Assembly (NCBI GenBank): GCA_964345775.1
Contig: CAYFSO010000003.1
Coordinates: 13,278 to 77,277 of the forward strand
DNA length: 64,000 bases
Source of the DNA: M55B154 sp964345775
GTDB taxonomy: Bacteria; Spirochaetota; UBA4802; UB4802
Direction: 5' to 3'
Shown here: positions 1 to 7,852 of the stretch, in pieces
Layout of the letters: each line of letters opens with the position of its first letter
Numbering within the stretch: the first letter of the stretch is position 1
Made by a program: the position numbers and the translations under genes
The notes under the pieces: generated by a model
Told to the model about the DNA's origin: nothing
The model's input: the letters and a program-made list of their open reading frames with translations, nothing else
Database searches by the model: none

Positions 1-282
1 AACAGGTACGAGTTGACAGTAATACTGCGTTCTTCCGACGCAAATGATGGTGCCAGGGAAAAGATCAGGGATATCCTGTCAAAGAACAATGTAACCATCG
101 TATCGGAAGACCCCTGGGGCGTGAGAGCCCTTGCCTATCCTATTAAAGGCCAGAACGAGGGGTATTATGACTTCATGATTATCGAAGGCGCCCCGGATTC
201 CATTCAGCCTGTGATAAACAGCTTCAGGTTAAATTCAAGTATACTGCGTCATCTTTTCGTTAAGACGAAGAAGACCGCGTAG
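1..282 (+). CDS. rpsF: 30S ribosomal protein S6 (5' end outside window)
   Basis: Small-subunit protein S6, which binds 16S rRNA together with S18. The reading frame is open from base 1 (N-R-Y-E-L-T-V-I-L-R), matching the usual S6 beginning, so the true start lies upstream and the TTG at 13 is internal. The DPWGVRALAYPIKGQNEGYY segment is the diagnostic S6 core and the protein ends in a basic tail. It heads the conserved cluster rpsF-ssb-rpsR-(DUF2232)-rplI-dnaB. About 94 residues are visible, so only the first few codons are missing. Confidence 0.95.
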   Translation, partial: NRYELTVILRSSDANDGAREKIRDILSKNNVTIVSEDPWGVRALAYPIKGQNEGYYDFMIIEGAPDSIQPVINSFRLNSSILRHLFVKTKKTA

Positions 283-309
283 TATATTCTATTATTAAGG
301 GATATTAAT

Positions 310-756
310 ATGGCTGGTGATATCAACAAGGTAGTATTGATCGGCAGGTTTACCCGTGACCCGGAAATGAGATACACGCAGAACGGAACCGCCATGGCAA
401 CCTTTTCAATTGCCAATAACAGGGTCTATTCGGTCTCAGGTGAGAAAAAGGAAATGGTTTCGTTTTTCAATTGTGTTTCATGGGCCAGGGCTGCGGAAAC
501 TATTGTGCAGTATTGCAAGAAAGGGCAGAGGATCGGTATTGACGGCAGGCTGCAGCAAAGGTCCTGGGAAGACCAGGACGGGAATAAGCGATCAACCGTA
601 GAAGTGGTTGTCGATAACTTCCAGTTTTTGTCGAGCGGCAAAGGTGGTGGAAGCGATTATACTGATGATACTTCGTCCACAACAGACCAGGGATACTCAA
701 ATAATGCACCTGAGATGGAAAGTAATCCATTCTCGGACGATGACATACCTTTCTAA
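310..756 (+). CDS. ssb: Single-stranded DNA-binding protein
   Basis: SSB protects single-stranded DNA and recruits replication and repair partners. Residues 1-110 form the OB fold (start MAGDINKVVLIGRFTRDPEMRYT; VSFFNCVSWARAAE; KKGQRIGIDGRLQQRSW). A Gly/Ser/Asp-rich linker follows, ending in the acidic tip DDDIPF used to dock partner proteins. The length of 148 aa is normal. It sits 27 bases after rpsF and 31 before rpsR, as in many bacteria where the three are co-transcribed. Confidence 0.97.
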   Translation: MAGDINKVVLIGRFTRDPEMRYTQNGTAMATFSIANNRVYSVSGEKKEMVSFFNCVSWARAAETIVQYCKKGQRIGIDGRLQQRSWEDQDGNKRSTVEVVVDNFQFLSSGKGGGSDYTDDTSSTTDQGYSNNAPEMESNPFSDDDIPF

Positions 757-787
757 TGATAATTATGAAGAATCGAGGAGCAAATAG

Positions 788-1282
788 ATGAGCGAAGAGA
801 TTAAAAATAATGATGAAATACAGGAAACAGGGGAAGAAACAAAAGAAGAATCAAAAGAAGAAACTGTAAACGAAACCCCTGAGAGTTCCGAACAGGTTGA
901 AGCAGCTGAAACTGCTGAAAAAGCAGCTGAAACTGCTGAGAAAAAGGAAGAAAAGCCTTCAGAAAGTGAAGGAAAGAAGGAGCAGCGGGAGACAGGCAGA
1001 GATACAAGGCGGGATGAGAGCCAGTCCCGTGGAGGCCGTGGTGATTCAAGGGGCGGGGGACAGCGATTTCCCAGGTTCAAGAAAAAGGTGTGCCGTTTTT
1101 GTGAAAACCCCGAGCTTGTGATCGATTATAAGAATCCCGACCTTCTTGAAAGGTTTATTACAGAACGTGGCAAAATTCTTCCAAGGAGAATTACCGGGAC
1201 ATGTGCGCGTCACCAGCGGCAGCTGGCAGTTGCCATCAAGCAGTCCAGGACTATCGCACTGTTGCCGTTTGTTGTTAAGTAA
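788..1282 (+). CDS. rpsR: 30S ribosomal protein S18 with long acidic N-terminal extension
   Basis: The conserved S18 core is residues 94-164 (KKVCRFCENPELVIDYKNP, then RGKILPRRITGTCARHQRQL). C102, C105, C139 and H142 fit the zinc-binding C+ form of S18. The first 93 residues are not standard: a Glu/Lys/Ala/Thr-rich low-complexity stretch with AETAEK-type repeats, then a Gly/Arg-rich segment. Typical S18 proteins have about 75-95 residues; this one has 164. The ATG at 788 is preceded by GAGGAG, and the extension is in frame with a well-placed ribosome binding site, so it appears genuine rather than an over-called start. Confidence 0.93.
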   Translation: MSEEIKNNDEIQETGEETKEESKEETVNETPESSEQVEAAETAEKAAETAEKKEEKPSESEGKKEQRETGRDTRRDESQSRGGRGDSRGGGQRFPRFKKKVCRFCENPELVIDYKNPDLLERFITERGKILPRRITGTCARHQRQLAVAIKQSRTIALLPFVVK

Positions 1283-1284
1283 TT

Positions 1285-2175
1285 GTGGTTGAACTGGTAC
1301 TTGCAGCATTAACGGGATTCGCACTTGTGACCGGTACGGCAATGATGTTCTACCGGTTCCAGTGGAGGATCCTCCTGTTCCTGGCCCCACTGCTGGTTGT
1401 CCTGGCGGTGATCATGTATGTGCAGGGTGATTCTTTCTCGTATGTGCTGGCACCAGTAATTGCCGGTGTGGTGGCAGGTTTCACGTTCAGGAATGGACGT
1501 AATTACCAGTTTTTTGTTGTGTGGGTTTCTGTTGTATTGACCGTGTTGTTCACCCTCAATTTTTATGTTTTGAAAACCATGAAGGGTGTCGACCTTATGC
1601 AGCAGTCAAGGGTGCAATTTGAGACCATGCTGGAGAATGCGGAACTGGGTGCCCGGGAAAAAGAGGAGATCCTCGGACGGGTTGAGCAGTCCATGCCGAT
1701 TATTCGCGACCTGGTACCATTTTCGTATTTTTTGAATGTGTTGATATTTGCCATGATCACGTTCGTGCTGCTCAGGTATATATTTGAACGCCTGGGTTAT
1801 ATTAAGGTGATGGAGGTGGCCGGGGTAGAGCGGTTTAAGTTGAATGATTACTCTGTGTTCGGCCTCATAGTCGGCTGGTTGGTGGTACTGCTGGTTGATG
1901 CAGGGCAGTTTCCTTACCTGCACCAGGCTGCGTTGAACCTCGGCTTGATCATGGCTGTGTTCTATGTAATTCAGGGAACTGGCATAGTAAAGTTTTTTTT
2001 GATTAGCAGGGGATGGCCGCTGTTCCTGTTGCCGCTCATCTTCCTGGTATCATTGATGCTTGGTCCCGCTGTCATCCTTTTTGTGCTGATGATGTTTCTT
2101 GGCCTGGGGGCAATTGACTTCTGGGTGGACTTCAGGAAGTTCTCATCTGTGCCAACTGGTGATGGTAAATCGTAA
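1285..2175 (+). CDS. DUF2232 (YybS-like) polytopic membrane protein
   Basis: Predicted inner-membrane protein of 296 aa with about eight hydrophobic segments. The C-terminal part (GLIMAVFYVIQGTGIVKFF, then a hydrophobic run ending IDFWVDFRK) matches the DUF2232/YybS family, which is regularly found between rpsR and rplI. Function is unknown. The start is GTG at 1285, two bases after the rpsR stop, implying translational coupling. Confidence 0.8.
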   Translation: MVELVLAALTGFALVTGTAMMFYRFQWRILLFLAPLLVVLAVIMYVQGDSFSYVLAPVIAGVVAGFTFRNGRNYQFFVVWVSVVLTVLFTLNFYVLKTMKGVDLMQQSRVQFETMLENAELGAREKEEILGRVEQSMPIIRDLVPFSYFLNVLIFAMITFVLLRYIFERLGYIKVMEVAGVERFKLNDYSVFGLIVGWLVVLLVDAGQFPYLHQAALNLGLIMAVFYVIQGTGIVKFFLISRGWPLFLLPLIFLVSLMLGPAVILFVLMMFLGLGAIDFWVDFRKFSSVPTGDGKS

Positions 2176-2211
2176 AGAATTGAATATATTCAATATACTG
2201 GAGTAAGAGTT

Positions 2212-2655
2212 ATGAAAGTTATATTACAGAAAGATATTCCCAATCTTGGTGACGCAGGCGACGTCAAGGAAGTTGCCGATGGGTACGCGAGAAATTTTCT
2301 GCTTCCTAAAAAGCTTGTGATTCGCTACAATGAATCCAGCGAAAAGGCAATGCGTCATCAGAAAAGGCTTATCAATTTCAAAAAAGAGAAACGCATAAGC
2401 CAGAGTGAAAAACTGGCAGAAGCGCTGGCTGACATGGAGATAAAGGTGGCTGTGCAGGTTGGCGAAGAGGACAAGCTTTTCGGTTCAGTCACGTCAATGG
2501 ATATAGCCAGGCACCTGGCGGAAAAAGGATACCAGGTTGACAAGAGAAAGATACAGCTTGATGACCCCATTAAGAAAAGGGGTGAGTACGAGGTGCCGGT
2601 AAAGCTTGACGAAGGTGTTACCGCCACCATCAAGGTAATCGTAGATAAAGAATAA
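2212..2655 (+). CDS. rplI: 50S ribosomal protein L9
   Basis: L9 binds 23S rRNA near the L1 stalk and helps maintain reading frame. The N-terminal RNA-binding domain is classical (MKVILQKDIPNLGDAGDVKEVADGYARNFL), followed by a long connecting helix and the C-terminal domain (LFGSVTSMDIA, then a GEYEVPVKLDEGV segment). The length of 147 aa is standard. GGAG lies just before the ATG. Confidence 0.97.
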   Translation: MKVILQKDIPNLGDAGDVKEVADGYARNFLLPKKLVIRYNESSEKAMRHQKRLINFKKEKRISQSEKLAEALADMEIKVAVQVGEEDKLFGSVTSMDIARHLAEKGYQVDKRKIQLDDPIKKRGEYEVPVKLDEGVTATIKVIVDKE

Positions 2656-2668
2656 TCGGGAGTTATAG

Positions 2669-4000
2669 ATGGCAATAGAGACATTGCCGCCACAGGATGT
2701 AGAAGCCGAAGCTTCCTGTCTTGCCTCAATTCTTCTTAGCAAGGAAGCGCTGCTCAAGGTATTAGAAATCCTCCAGCCGGAGGATTTTTATCTTGATGTG
2801 CATCGGACGGTGTATGCAGCGGTGCATGAACTTGAAAAAAAGGGAATGCCCATAGACCTGATCACCGTCAAGCAGCGTCTTATTGATATCAGGGAGTTTG
2901 AGAAGATAGGTGGTGATTCTGCCCTGGTCAAGTTGTACCAGACGGTTTCCACCTCGGCCAATGCAGAGTTCTACGCCAACAGGGTAAAGGAGTTCAGCCT
3001 TCGGCGGAAACTGATCGAGGTTTCTTCAGAGATCATAGAGAAATCATACGATACTTCCCGTGAAACTCAAACCCTGCTGGACGAGGTGGAACGGGAGATA
3101 TTTAAGGTTACCCAGCGCAGGATTACTTCTGAACTGGTAGGTATTGCCGAGGTTCTTCGTGAAACGCTGGAAACTATCGGGTACATGTATGAAACCAGGA
3201 AGCCGGTTACTGGCCTTTCCAGCGGTTTTATTGACCTGGATACCATGCTCACCGGGTTCCACGAATCCGAGCTCATTATCGTGGCAGCCCGTCCGTCAAT
3301 GGGGAAGACGGCGCTTGCGTTGAATATTGTTAACCACGTTGGGCTCAAAGAAAAGCAGCCAGTCCTTTTCTTCTCTCTGGAAATGCCGGCCACACAGCTG
3401 GCTACCCGTATGCTGTGTATAGAGGCCATGATAGACTCCCAGAAGGTAAGAACCGGGAATATCAGCGCTGAAGAACTGAAAAAGCTGGTGCAGGCTGCAG
3501 GAAGGCTTGAAAAGGCACCCATATACATAGATGACACCCCGGGCCTGAACATATTTGATCTTCGGGCACGTGCCCGTCGAATCGCTCAGCGTGAAAAGGT
3601 GGGAATGGTCATTGTTGATTACCTGCAGCTGATCGCCAGTAGTGGAAGAGTGGACAGGCATCAGCAGATCGCCGAGATCTCTAATGCCCTGAAGCAGCTT
3701 GCCAGGGAGCTTGACGTCCCGGTAATTGCCCTGTCGCAGTTATCACGGGCGGTGGAATCGCGTACCGACCAGATACCGCAGCTCTCCGACCTCAGGGAAT
3801 CTGGTGCAATAGAGCAGGATGCCGATGTGGTCGCTTTCATTTACCGCGAGGAACGGGTGAAAAAGGATACAGAACGAAAAGGTATTGCCGATATCATTGT
3901 GGCAAAACAGAGAAACGGTCCAATAGGGAATGTTGAACTAAGGTTCTGGGAGAAATATACCAAGTTCGGTTCACTGGAGAAGGTTCACGCAATGGAATAA
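2669..4000 (+). CDS. dnaB: Replicative DNA helicase DnaB
   Basis: Hexameric 5'-3' helicase of the replication fork. The N-terminal domain (about 1-105; LPPQDVEAEASCLASIL) is followed by a linker and the RecA-like ATPase domain from about 180 (TGLSSGFIDLDTMLTGFHESELIIVAARPSMGKTALALNI, carrying the Walker A site; later GMVIVDYLQLI and SDLRESGAIEQDADVV). At 443 aa it is full length and contains no intein. It lies 13 bases after rplI, the usual arrangement. Confidence 0.97.
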   Translation: MAIETLPPQDVEAEASCLASILLSKEALLKVLEILQPEDFYLDVHRTVYAAVHELEKKGMPIDLITVKQRLIDIREFEKIGGDSALVKLYQTVSTSANAEFYANRVKEFSLRRKLIEVSSEIIEKSYDTSRETQTLLDEVEREIFKVTQRRITSELVGIAEVLRETLETIGYMYETRKPVTGLSSGFIDLDTMLTGFHESELIIVAARPSMGKTALALNIVNHVGLKEKQPVLFFSLEMPATQLATRMLCIEAMIDSQKVRTGNISAEELKKLVQAAGRLEKAPIYIDDTPGLNIFDLRARARRIAQREKVGMVIVDYLQLIASSGRVDRHQQIAEISNALKQLARELDVPVIALSQLSRAVESRTDQIPQLSDLRESGAIEQDADVVAFIYREERVKKDTERKGIADIIVAKQRNGPIGNVELRFWEKYTKFGSLEKVHAME

Positions 4001-4025
4001 AAGCCGGTTTTCCCGGGGGAACTAT

Positions 4026-4805
4026 ATGAATTCGAATGCAGCAGCGAACCGCATAACAGGCTTCTTTGAAGAATTTGGTGGGCACCTTTTGTTCTTTAAA
4101 GAAACGGTGCGCTGGACATTCCGTCCACCTTTTGACTACAAAAATATCATGCAGCAGATGCTTGAGATCGGGTACCGTTCACTGCCGGTGACAACCATTA
4201 CGCTGTTTTTTACCGGTATGGTTATGGCGTTGCAGATCGGGAAGGCCATGGACAAGCTTATGTCGGGGTCATCCATCTTCATTGGAAGTGCGGTAACCAT
4301 CTCCATGTTCAGGGAACTCTGCCCTGTGCTTACCGCCCTGTTGCTGGCTGGGCGGGTAGGGTCCGCTATAGCGGCAGAAATTGGCACCATGAAGGTGACC
4401 GAGCAGATCGACGCGCTGGTAACGCTGGATGCAAATCCAATCCATTATCTTTCGGTGCCGCGTTTCCTTGCCTGCCTGCTGATGGTCCCCACCCTCACCG
4501 TTATTACTGACGTGGTTGGCTCACTTGGTGGGGCATTCATTGCACAGTTTGGGCTTGGGATCAGCATTGAAAAGTACCTTGAAAACGTTTTTCAGTACCT
4601 GACGCTGGCAGACTTCTTGACAGGACTTTTCAAGTCGGTTTTCTTCGGCATTGAGATCGCTATTATCGCCTGTTACCAGGGTTTTTCAACAACGGGGGGT
4701 GCCGAGGGTGTTGGGAAATCTACCATCAAGGCGGTGGTGAAGGCATCAATGGTGATCCTTATATCAGATTATTTCCTTACCTACTTGTTGCAGCTGATAG
4801 AATAA
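4026..4805 (+). CDS. MlaE/YrbE-type ABC transporter permease
   Basis: A 259-aa inner-membrane protein with about five or six transmembrane segments and the MlaE signature around FRELCPVLTALLLAGRVGSAIAAEIGTMKVTEQIDAL. The family moves phospholipids or other lipids between the membranes of diderm bacteria, working with an ATPase (MlaF) and an MCE-domain protein (MlaD). Neither partner is adjacent: dnaB precedes it and a methyltransferase follows. It is either an orphan copy or works with subunits encoded elsewhere. Confidence 0.88.
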   Translation: MNSNAAANRITGFFEEFGGHLLFFKETVRWTFRPPFDYKNIMQQMLEIGYRSLPVTTITLFFTGMVMALQIGKAMDKLMSGSSIFIGSAVTISMFRELCPVLTALLLAGRVGSAIAAEIGTMKVTEQIDALVTLDANPIHYLSVPRFLACLLMVPTLTVITDVVGSLGGAFIAQFGLGISIEKYLENVFQYLTLADFLTGLFKSVFFGIEIAIIACYQGFSTTGGAEGVGKSTIKAVVKASMVILISDYFLTYLLQLIE

Positions 4806-4847
4806 CATGACATTTTTACCATATTTATCTCACGGGCAAAGGTTACC

Positions 4848-5519
4848 ATGGAAAAGAAAAAAGAGGAATTCTTAAAACTTCTAAAGAAATATAAAGTACG
4901 CAAAAAAGTCCTGGAAGCCTACGAGAAGGTGAACCAGGAGGACTTTTTCGATGATATTCTATCATCAAAATTTTACACGGAACAGCCTGTTCCCACAGGG
5001 AAGGGGCATTACAGCGATCCTCCCCTTTCTCTGGCCAGGATGCTGCATTACCTGGAACCCAAAAAAAGCTGGCGTGTACTGGAGATCGGTACCGGTTCGG
5101 GGTATTCAACAGCAATCCTTTCAGAACTTGTGCAAGAGGTATACACCATAGAATTCGAAGAAGAACTTGCCCGTGCTGCCAAAGAACGATTCGACAGGCT
5201 GGGTGTTCGCAACGTGAGACTTTTTGCCGGTGATGGGTTCTACCTTGACAGTGACCTGGGAAATTTTGACGCAATTATCATATATGCTGCCTGCCAGAAA
5301 CGCCCATTGCCCCTTATGGGCCGTTTAGAAGAGGGTGGAAGGCTGGTATTTCCAATGGGGCCAGCCTACCGGCAGCAGATCACCGTTGTAAAGAACACCG
5401 ATGATGAGGATGGAGAATCGATTTTTCCCACTGAATTCAAGGAATTCTGCGAATTCCCTCCCGCAAGCGGGCCGTTTGGGCTGGATATCAACAGGTATCA
5501 ACTGGCTGACCTGGATTAA
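4848..5519 (+). CDS. PCMT-like protein methyltransferase (protein-L-isoaspartate O-methyltransferase family)
   Basis: SAM-dependent methyltransferase, 223 aa. Motif I is VLEIGTGSGYSTAIL, followed by VQEVYTIEFEEELARAA and a motif II-like FDAIIIYAACQKRPLPLM, then GGRLVFPMG. These match the Pcm family, which repairs isoaspartyl residues in damaged proteins. The N-terminal segment resembles the Pcm entry region (FYTEQPVPTGKGHYSDPPLSLARML). The end diverges from classical Pcm, so the exact substrate is inferred only. It is the last gene of the + strand block. Confidence 0.75.
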   Translation: MEKKKEEFLKLLKKYKVRKKVLEAYEKVNQEDFFDDILSSKFYTEQPVPTGKGHYSDPPLSLARMLHYLEPKKSWRVLEIGTGSGYSTAILSELVQEVYTIEFEEELARAAKERFDRLGVRNVRLFAGDGFYLDSDLGNFDAIIIYAACQKRPLPLMGRLEEGGRLVFPMGPAYRQQITVVKNTDDEDGESIFPTEFKEFCEFPPASGPFGLDINRYQLADLD

Positions 5520-5542
5520 ACGTGTCACAGGGGCGCAAAAGC

Positions 5543-5875
5543 TCAAATCTGGTCTGACTCTTCGTCTGGCTTATAACAGTACCTGCACCCATAGATGAGT
5601 ATCCTCTTGCTTTCCCCGTCCTTCACATGTGATGCGTATAATGCCTCGTACTTGCTGAGCCTTGCACCACACAGTGGGCAGATGCGTTCACGGGGATAGG
5701 TGTAGGTTTGTGGTTTTTGTTGCGGTAGCTGTTCGGGTTGTGCCCCTTTTCCCTGTCCCGGCGCAGCGGTGGTTCTTTTCTGAAGCCGTTCCTTTCCCTC
5801 CTGGAACATGGAGAAGAGATACATGAATATGGCAACACCGGCAACAAATCCTATGAAGTATAAGAAATATTCCAT
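5543..5875 (-). CDS. Small membrane protein with C-terminal zinc ribbon
   Basis: A 110-aa protein: one N-terminal membrane segment (residues 1-22), a Gln/Pro-rich linker, and a cysteine motif CPLCGARLSKYEALYASH plus a second pair in GCRYCYKP, which together look like a four-cysteine zinc ribbon. The architecture implies an anchored protein with a cytoplasmic metal-binding domain. I do not recognise a named family. It starts 9 bases after the methyltransferase gene on the same strand. Confidence 0.65.
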   Translation of the reverse strand: MEYFLYFIGFVAGVAIFMYLFSMFQEGKERLQKRTTAAPGQGKGAQPEQLPQQKPQTYTYPRERICPLCGARLSKYEALYASHVKDGESKRILIYGCRYCYKPDEESDQI

Positions 5876-5884
5876 TCCTGATGA

Positions 5885-6610
5885 TCACCTTTTCCTTGCT
5901 ACGAAATTTGACATTATGGTAGTTTCATGTACCGGCCCGAAATTGTAATCACTGAATACGTCCAGTAATTCCAGCTTCTCGTCCCACAGCATTTTCTCGA
6001 TCTCGTTTACCTGGTAAATGCGCTGCAGGTGTGTTTCCATGGTGCTGGTGCCGTCAGGCTTTTGAAAGGTGAGGTAGGAATATACCATCTTGTTTTTTTC
6101 GTCGTACTCGTTGTCCCAGACCACTGCTGTATCACCAACGGTGTACCTGGTTGCCTTGCCCTGAAAATTACGTTTTATGTTGTGTTCGGAGGTCAGGTCG
6201 AACATGAATATGCTGTACCTGTTCATTACGTTCCTTGTATTTCGAAATACTTTTTTAATATCATCGGTAGATACCAGGTAATTCATGGTATCATGCACCG
6301 AAAAAATAAAGTCAAAGGGCCCTTTCAGGTGATACCGGCTGATGTCACCGCAGAAAATGTGGAAATTTTTAAACGCTCTTGTCCTTGCAACCCGGAGCAT
6401 TTCGATGGCATTGTCCATCCCGTAAATAGTGTAGTTGTCACGGGAGAACTTGGCACCGAACCTGCCGGTGCCGCATCCAAGTTCCAGCAGTACCCTGGGG
6501 TTTTCAAGGTAATTATGCATAAGCTTCTTGAGATACTGGTACCACTGCTCGTAATCCACGTGGGTGAGCATGGCATCGTACAACGGGGCAAGATCTGAAT
6601 ATGGTTTCAT
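5885..6610 (-). CDS. Class I SAM-dependent methyltransferase
   Basis: A 241-aa protein with a Rossmann methyltransferase fold: motif I LLELGCGTGRFGAKF, acidic residue after strand 2 (IYGMDNAIEML), and FHIFCGDISRYHLKGPFDFIFSVHDTMNYL before strand 4. The substrate is not indicated. It is the fourth gene of a likely unit smpB-mrfA-mrfB-methyltransferase-zinc ribbon protein, with 30 bases between it and mrfB. Confidence 0.8.
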   Translation of the reverse strand: MKPYSDLAPLYDAMLTHVDYEQWYQYLKKLMHNYLENPRVLLELGCGTGRFGAKFSRDNYTIYGMDNAIEMLRVARTRAFKNFHIFCGDISRYHLKGPFDFIFSVHDTMNYLVSTDDIKKVFRNTRNVMNRYSIFMFDLTSEHNIKRNFQGKATRYTVGDTAVVWDNEYDEKNKMVYSYLTFQKPDGTSTMETHLQRIYQVNEIEKMLWDEKLELLDVFSDYNFGPVHETTIMSNFVARKR

Positions 6611-6640
6611 GTGGATGTATTATCCCGTCCCATGGGACCG

Positions 6641-7852
6641 TCAACGACTATTCATGATTTTTTTGCGGAGGCGTTGCTCCCGCTTCAGGAAGCGTTGCTT
6701 CATGACTTCGATTTTCTCAGTATGTAAAGCCGGGAGGGCAGTATCAATATGGGAAGTGTTTAACAGCTGATTGGCCCTGCTGCAATAATTAAGGGCATGC
6801 TGATAGTCCTTCTCCCGGTGCTCGTAATGCTTGGCAAGCTCTTCCAGGGAGTAGAGGGACCCGTCCTTTTCCCAGAACTGGATGGCAGTATCCAGCACAC
6901 CCTTGCGTTTCAGGGCGGTGCTGTACTTCTTGAAAAGGGAACGGTCTTCAAGTATGGAATTGCCGCAGAAGTTTACCAGGTCAATGAAAAGATCGATGTC
7001 CCTTCGGTACAGGTGACGGGCGATATTCAAATGCGTGAGGTCAGGAAGGCGGTGAAACTGACCGTCACGAACCAACTGGTAGATGCCGTCGATGAAAAGC
7101 AGCAGGGAGGCCATGGATGTTATGTCAATTCGATTGTGTTCGATCACCTTTTCCAGCCTGGGGTCAGAGCCCTCCTTCTGAAAGGTGAAAAACACGTCGG
7201 GAATGAGCCAGCCGGGTATATCATCATCCCTGAATATTCCCAGCGAACGTTCCTCCATTGTTTTCAGGGAGCAGCTTTCGTATACAGAACGGAACATGGC
7301 CCGGCAGGGATGCAGCAGGTCAACGTTATGCATGTCAACAGGGAATCCGGGAACGCGGTTCAGCCGGTAGCGGCTCTTGATAAGTGGTATATCGAAACTT
7401 TTCCCGTTAAAAGAGACCAGCGCATTGAATTTTTGAAAGTAGGGAAGCAGGCTGCGCAGTATGGCCGACTCCGCGGAGTAGTTGTGCATGAAAAACTGTT
7501 CAACAACGAAATTGCCGCCGCTGACATATCCTATTCCTGTAAGGAATGGATAATTTCCCGTTCCCGTTGAAAGGGAGGTGGTTTCCAGGTCGAAAAAGAG
7601 AAGTGAGGGAAGGTCAAGTATCTCACCTTTCCCCTGAATGGAGGAGTAGCCCCTAAGTTCCATCTGGCCGGAACCGGTAAACCCTTCCGGAAATAAATCC
7701 TTGAGTGGATATACTTCAGTAAATTTCCAGAAAACCGAATGGCCGTCTGTTGACCGGGTCCCTCCCAGCGATTCAAGGAAGGGGACCTCGTCCGACTTAC
7801 TGGAGACGGTCTCAGTGGAGCTGTATATTTTCAGTTTGTCTTTCAGGTTCAC
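6641..7852 (-). CDS. mrfB: MrfB/YprB-like DEDD exonuclease with C-terminal helical repeats
   Basis: RNase H-fold exonuclease domain at residues about 80-270: FFDLETTSL (D88, E90), FNGKSFDIPLI and EHNRIDITS give the acidic metal-binding set of a DEDD nuclease. The C-terminal 130 residues are helical with a TPR-like stretch (AKHYEHREKDYQHALNYCSRA). This matches YprB/MrfB, which acts with the helicase MrfA in repair of mitomycin-type damage in Bacillus subtilis. The start is GTG at 7852, overlapping the 3' end of mrfA by 41 bases, which supports coupled translation and a shared job. Confidence 0.85.
   Translation of the reverse strand: MNLKDKLKIYSSTETVSSKSDEVPFLESLGGTRSTDGHSVFWKFTEVYPLKDLFPEGFTGSGQMELRGYSSIQGKGEILDLPSLLFFDLETTSLSTGTGNYPFLTGIGYVSGGNFVVEQFFMHNYSAESAILRSLLPYFQKFNALVSFNGKSFDIPLIKSRYRLNRVPGFPVDMHNVDLLHPCRAMFRSVYESCSLKTMEERSLGIFRDDDIPGWLIPDVFFTFQKEGSDPRLEKVIEHNRIDITSMASLLLFIDGIYQLVRDGQFHRLPDLTHLNIARHLYRRDIDLFIDLVNFCGNSILEDRSLFKKYSTALKRKGVLDTAIQFWEKDGSLYSLEELAKHYEHREKDYQHALNYCSRANQLLNTSHIDTALPALHTEKIEVMKQRFLKREQRLRKKIMNSR

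Noticed and set aside
801..1080. Long minus-strand reading frames opposite rpsR
   Set aside because: They are mirror frames of the Glu/Lys-rich extension and show poly-Ser/Phe composition without ribosome binding sites.
6029..6598. Plus-strand frame of 189 codons opposite the methyltransferase gene
   Set aside because: The minus strand encodes a clear SAM methyltransferase; the plus frame has no family features.
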